A DNA stretch of 64,000 bases, taken from positions 62,001-126,000 of the forward strand of contig CAYNIP010000005.1 in the NCBI GenBank assembly GCA_964397305.1, read 5' to 3'. Made by a program: the position numbers and the translations under genes. The notes below the pieces were generated by a model. The model did not search any database, was not told the DNA's origin, and saw only the letters and a list, made by a program, of their open reading frames with translations. Positions 61,901-64,000 of this stretch are shown piece by piece (position 1 is the stretch's first letter; every line of letters begins with the position of its first letter). This stretch comes from JAAUTY01 sp964397305. GTDB lineage: Bacteria; Cyanobacteriota; Cyanobacteriia; Cyanobacteriales; Spirulinaceae.

Positions 61901-63030
61901 TAGTGCTCCTGGTTTACGAGCGCTCGAAGACGGGGGACATCATTCAGGGTCTGCCCCGGATTGAGGAACTCCTCGAAGCGCGGCGGCCGAAGGAGGGCTG
62001 TATCCTGGCTCGCCGCCCGGGGGTGGCCCAGGTGGTTTACGAATCCGATGAAAGCGTGGACGTCAAGGTGATCGAAGCGGATGGCACGATCTCCGACTAC
62101 CCGGTGAGTCCCGGCCAAAACGCCATTGTCACCGATGGCCAGCAGGTCGATGTTGCTGAACCCCTCACGGACGGCCCCCCCAACCCCCACGAAATCCTGG
62201 AAACCTTTTATGAGCACTACCGCGACCAGAAGGGAGCCTATGAAGCCGCTTTGTTCGCGCTCCAGAAAGCCCAGGAATTCTTCGTCAATGGGGTCCAGGG
62301 CGTCTATCAGTCCCAGGGCATTGATATTTCCGACAAGCACATTGAAGTGATCGTGCGCCAGATGACGGCGAAAGTCCGGATTGATGACGGCGGCGACACC
62401 ACCATGTTGCCAGGGGAATTGCTGGAGTTGCGCCAGGTGGAGCAGGTCAACGAGGCCATGGGCATCACGGGGGGCGCACCGGCTCAATACACGCCGGTGT
62501 TGCTGGGGATCACCAAGGCCTCGCTGAACACCGATAGCTTCATCAGTGCGGCCAGCTTCCAAGAAACTACCCGCGTGCTCACCGAGGCGGCCATTGAAGG
62601 CAAATCCGACTGGTTGCGGGGCCTGAAGGAGAACGTGATCATTGGTCGCCTGATCCCGGCCGGCACAGGCTTCAATAACCCCGAGGACTTTGCCCTCGGC
62701 AATGGGGATCTGGAGGGCAACGGCGACTACAACCCCGCTGCCTATGCTAGTCGTGGTCTGAATGGGGGCGGCGATGGCAGCGAGCCCCTAGACACTCCGG
62801 CTGAGGAGTTTGTCTATGGGTTCAACCTCACCAATGGCGAGGCTAGCCGGGAAAATCCCACCCTGAATGACGAGGACGCGATCATCGATGACCACACGGC
62901 TCGGGTCTATGCCAGCGAGGAGGAGGAGGAGGACCTAGAGCCCGAGGACGATGCGTTTGGTGTCGCCTCAGAGCCTGAGGAAGATGACCTCCTCGAAGAC
63001 GATGATGATGACGACGACGAGGAGGAATAA
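58969..63030 (+). CDS. rpoC2: DNA-directed RNA polymerase subunit beta' (RpoC2)
   Basis: The C-terminal half of beta', split as in all cyanobacteria and plastids, 1353 residues. The zinc site is visible as a Cys in REIDCGTERG plus CEAARSVCQHC. The trigger-loop and bridge regions are in LVGMRGLMADPQGQIIDQPI, SIGEPGTQLTMRTFHTGGV and, near the end, TRVLTEAAIEGKSDWLRGLK. The long SI3 insertion of beta-strand repeats lies between. The C-terminal 60 residues are highly acidic (DLLEDDDDDDDEEE). rpoC1 does not precede it. The csoR-type gene follows 31 bp later. Confidence 0.97.
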   Translation: MSQEQDTIFFNHIIDKKELRKLIAWAFASYGSARCAQVADQIKTLGFRYATRAGVSISVDDLQVPAEKKQMLREAEAEIVKTETRYRTGEITEVERFQKVIDTWNGTSEKLKDEVVRNFRENNPLNSVYMMAFSGARGNISQVRQLVGMRGLMADPQGQIIDQPIKTNFREGLTVTEYIISSYGARKGLVDTALRTADSGYLTRRLVDVSQDVIVREIDCGTERGIVVEAMRDGDRILIPLADRLLGRVLARDVVHPETGEVIATRNQDISEELADMIQDAGVQQVMARSPLTCEAARSVCQHCYGWSLAHSKMVDMGEAIGIIAAQSIGEPGTQLTMRTFHTGGVFTGEVARVVQASADGTVRFGKQLRTRPVRTRHGDDREQVEVAGDLILVDQAGKETAYPVTPGSLLLVKSGEQVTKGMILAEVALSKSSRSTEKATMDVASDLAGEILFSSEIVVEEKTDRQGNTTHVAQRGGLIWVLSGEVYNLLPGAEPVVKNGDRIEAGGILAQTQLRTAHGGVVRLSPGSREIEIITASVQLDQATVRKETSGSREQYVIQTANNQSFLLIATPGTKVQNHQVVAELIDDRYQTHTGGIIKYAGVEVSKGRGKAKQGYEVTQGGTLIWIPEECHEVNKDISLLLVEEGQYVEAGTEVVKDIFCQSAGIIEVVQKNDILREIAIKPGELHLLDEPPPTDIDQQIVNPGTEVLPGVVLTETKYCEYIDTPEGLALLLRPIVEFPVADQPDVPSQDSINEGVGTRISLRAIQRLFFKDGERVKRVDGVELLSTQLVLEIESASDDIDVAGLSADIELEDRPETEEEEADDTYQLQIVILESLVIRRDLEADAHGGGTRTRILVQDGDEIPKGAVVARTEIQCKEDGEVRGIKVGDEAIRRILLAREVDHITLELPQAAELTPGDLVVAGQPLTSEAIAEESGQVVTVKGHHVTLRRARPYRVSPGAFLLAGHGDLVQRGDNLVLLVYERSKTGDIIQGLPRIEELLEARRPKEGCILARRPGVAQVVYESDESVDVKVIEADGTISDYPVSPGQNAIVTDGQQVDVAEPLTDGPPNPHEILETFYEHYRDQKGAYEAALFALQKAQEFFVNGVQGVYQSQGIDISDKHIEVIVRQMTAKVRIDDGGDTTMLPGELLELRQVEQVNEAMGITGGAPAQYTPVLLGITKASLNTDSFISAASFQETTRVLTEAAIEGKSDWLRGLKENVIIGRLIPAGTGFNNPEDFALGNGDLEGNGDYNPAAYASRGLNGGGDGSEPLDTPAEEFVYGFNLTNGEASRENPTLNDEDAIIDDHTARVYASEEEEEDLEPEDDAFGVASEPEEDDLLEDDDDDDDEEE

Positions 63031-63061
63031 CCCCTGCTCAGTTCCTCACCCCTGATTACTT

Positions 63062-63415
63062 GTGACTCAATCTCAACCCACGACCGAACGCTTGTCGAGT
63101 CCGGCGGGCGCTGACCCCCCCAGCCACCCCAAGCACCATGTCCACAATGCGGCAGCCCAGCGGCAGATTATTAACCGCCTCTCACGCATTGAAGGGCATA
63201 TCCGTGGCATCAAAACCATGGTTAGCAATGACCAGCACTGTCCCGAAGTGCTGATCCAGATTGCGGCTGTGCGGGGAGCCTTGGATCGGGTGGCACGGCT
63301 GATTTTGGATGAGCACTTGGCCGAGTGCATCGTCCGCGCCGTGGGGGAGGGCAATGTTGAGGCGGAATTGGATGACCTCAAGGCTGCCCTCGACCGCTTC
63401 TTGCCTCGCAAGTAG
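63062..63415 (+). CDS. CsoR/RcnR-family metal-sensing repressor
   Basis: A 117-residue four-helix regulator. The core is RQIINRLSRIEGHIRGIKTM, with the ligand cysteine in DQHCPEVLIQIAAVRGAL and HxxxC in DEHLAECIV. This Cys, His, Cys arrangement is shared by CsoR and by the cyanobacterial nickel sensor InrS. A His-rich N-terminus (HPKHHVH) could add ligands, as in InrS and RcnR. GTG 63062 starts it 31 bp after rpoC2. Which metal is sensed cannot be decided. It ends 9 bp before cobT; cotranscription is likely. Confidence 0.85.
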   Translation: MTQSQPTTERLSSPAGADPPSHPKHHVHNAAAQRQIINRLSRIEGHIRGIKTMVSNDQHCPEVLIQIAAVRGALDRVARLILDEHLAECIVRAVGEGNVEAELDDLKAALDRFLPRK

Positions 63416-63424
63416 GCCCTGCGA

Positions 63425-64000
63425 ATGACGGCTGGGCCCCGGGACATTCGCTGCTATACGCAGCCGGTACTGGGCGATCACTGGTTGCAGGGCCAGCGAG
63501 GACGCAGGCCCCAACTGGCTTGTATCCTCGGCTTTACGGACACGGGCCTGCTCCCCGGCATCTCGGCCGCTGGAGCGACCCCGGCCGACCGCCGCACCAC
63601 GGCGATCGCCGATGCTGAATGCTTGGCCAACGGTCCCCAAGCCTCTCCTCGTTATCCCCTGCCCCCCCTCACCGCTGGAGCCTCGCCGGTCCTGATCAGC
63701 CGCGCCGTGGTTGAGGGCTTGGCGATGCCCCGCTACCTCTTCAACGCCGGTCTGCCCCAACCCCCCAGCGTTCCCACCATTGACTTGGGGGGCCAACCGG
63801 CTCAGTGCCTCAGCACGGGGCAAGCGCTGCCCCTCGGGGTGGTGAAACACCTGTTTGCTCAGGGCTTAGCGTGGGGCGATCGCCTCGCCCACCCCGACCA
63901 TTACTTGCTGATTGCTGAATGTGTTGTCGGGGGCACGACCACTGCCCTGGGCCTGCTCCAGGCCCTTGGTTTCGAGGCGGTTGGCCTGGTCAGCAGCAGC
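63425..64000 (+). CDS. cobT: Nicotinate-nucleotide-dependent phosphoribosyltransferase CobT, 3' end cut by window
   Basis: The 192 residues visible begin MTAGPRDIRCYTQPVLGDHW. ACILGFTDTGLLPGISAAGA and the conserved LIAECVVGGTTTALGLLQAL and AVGLVSSS match the cyanobacterial CobT family (TIGR00303 type), which attaches the lower ligand base to ribose phosphate in cobalamin synthesis. The ATG is 9 bp after the CsoR-type gene. Pairing with a metal sensor, and the cobalt content of cobalamin, make metal-linked regulation plausible but unproven. Confidence 0.9.
   Translation, partial: MTAGPRDIRCYTQPVLGDHWLQGQRGRRPQLACILGFTDTGLLPGISAAGATPADRRTTAIADAECLANGPQASPRYPLPPLTAGASPVLISRAVVEGLAMPRYLFNAGLPQPPSVPTIDLGGQPAQCLSTGQALPLGVVKHLFAQGLAWGDRLAHPDHYLLIAECVVGGTTTALGLLQALGFEAVGLVSSS

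Overview
The window is cyanobacterial. RNA polymerase beta' appears as a separate rpoC2 subunit, the HIP1 octamer GCGATCGC recurs dozens of times in GC-rich DNA, and many genes belong to families known mainly from cyanobacteria: Tic20, DUF2232, DUF2288, DUF4278, glucosylglycerol-phosphate phosphatase StpA, CobT of the cyanobacterial type, and an Npun_R2479-like HD protein. A small secreted protein carrying two RGSGR motifs (45980-46234) looks like PatX, a family associated with HetR and filamentous growth. The organism is therefore probably a filamentous cyanobacterium, but nothing in the window fixes a genus. The sequence is draft: a run of 100 N lies inside rpsT, and genes are cut at both ends (1-656 and 63425-64000).

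Layout. 1-10.2 kb: a truncated membrane protein, an HD phosphohydrolase, a DUF2232 membrane protein, a plus-strand run (EamA transporter, Sua5, PlsC, DUF2288), rpsF, a fumarylacetoacetase-like enzyme, two adjacent Tic20-type genes and a secreted protein. 10.6-18 kb: cysK, a P-loop kinase, a minus-strand group of coaD with two coiled-coil proteins, cax, a large membrane protein and gloA. 18-29 kb: a minus-strand biosynthetic group (ispD, proA, membrane protein, folB, GT4), GT9 plus gmhB, rnc, a sigma-like protein, a VOC protein and a Crp-family regulator. 29-37 kb: a coiled-coil/Hsp70-like/transglutaminase-like operon, an Lhr-like helicase, then two tandem glutamine-riboswitch/DUF4278 units. 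37-54 kb: stpA, an MBL protein, cobM, groEL with a CIRCE operator, an ABC-2 permease, acs, the PatX-like gene, a solute-binding lipoprotein with a histidine kinase, pabB-pabC and hisD. 53.7-64 kb: rpsT, tatD, rpoB, rpoC2, a CsoR-type regulator and cobT.

The strongest regulatory locus is 36660-37385. A promoter whose -10 region is covered by a perfect NtcA box (GTA-N8-TAC) drives two successive glutamine riboswitches, each in front of a 57-residue DUF4278 protein and followed by an intrinsic terminator. The design parallels the known control of glutamine synthetase inactivating factors: NtcA repression plus glutamine sensing. The two small proteins are therefore candidates for nitrogen-status effectors. 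The second highlight is the PatX-like gene with two RGSGRR motifs, upstream of acs.

Intergenic space is colonised by short repeats. Family 1 has imperfect terminal inverted repeats (GGGTGRACG) and, in two copies, flanking 8-9 bp direct repeats, so it behaves like a MITE. One copy sits in frame at the 5' end of a secreted-protein gene. Family 2 has GGGTGCATCT termini, and family 3 is built round an 18-bp hairpin. rpoC1, normally between rpoB and rpoC2 in cyanobacteria, is absent from that place here.
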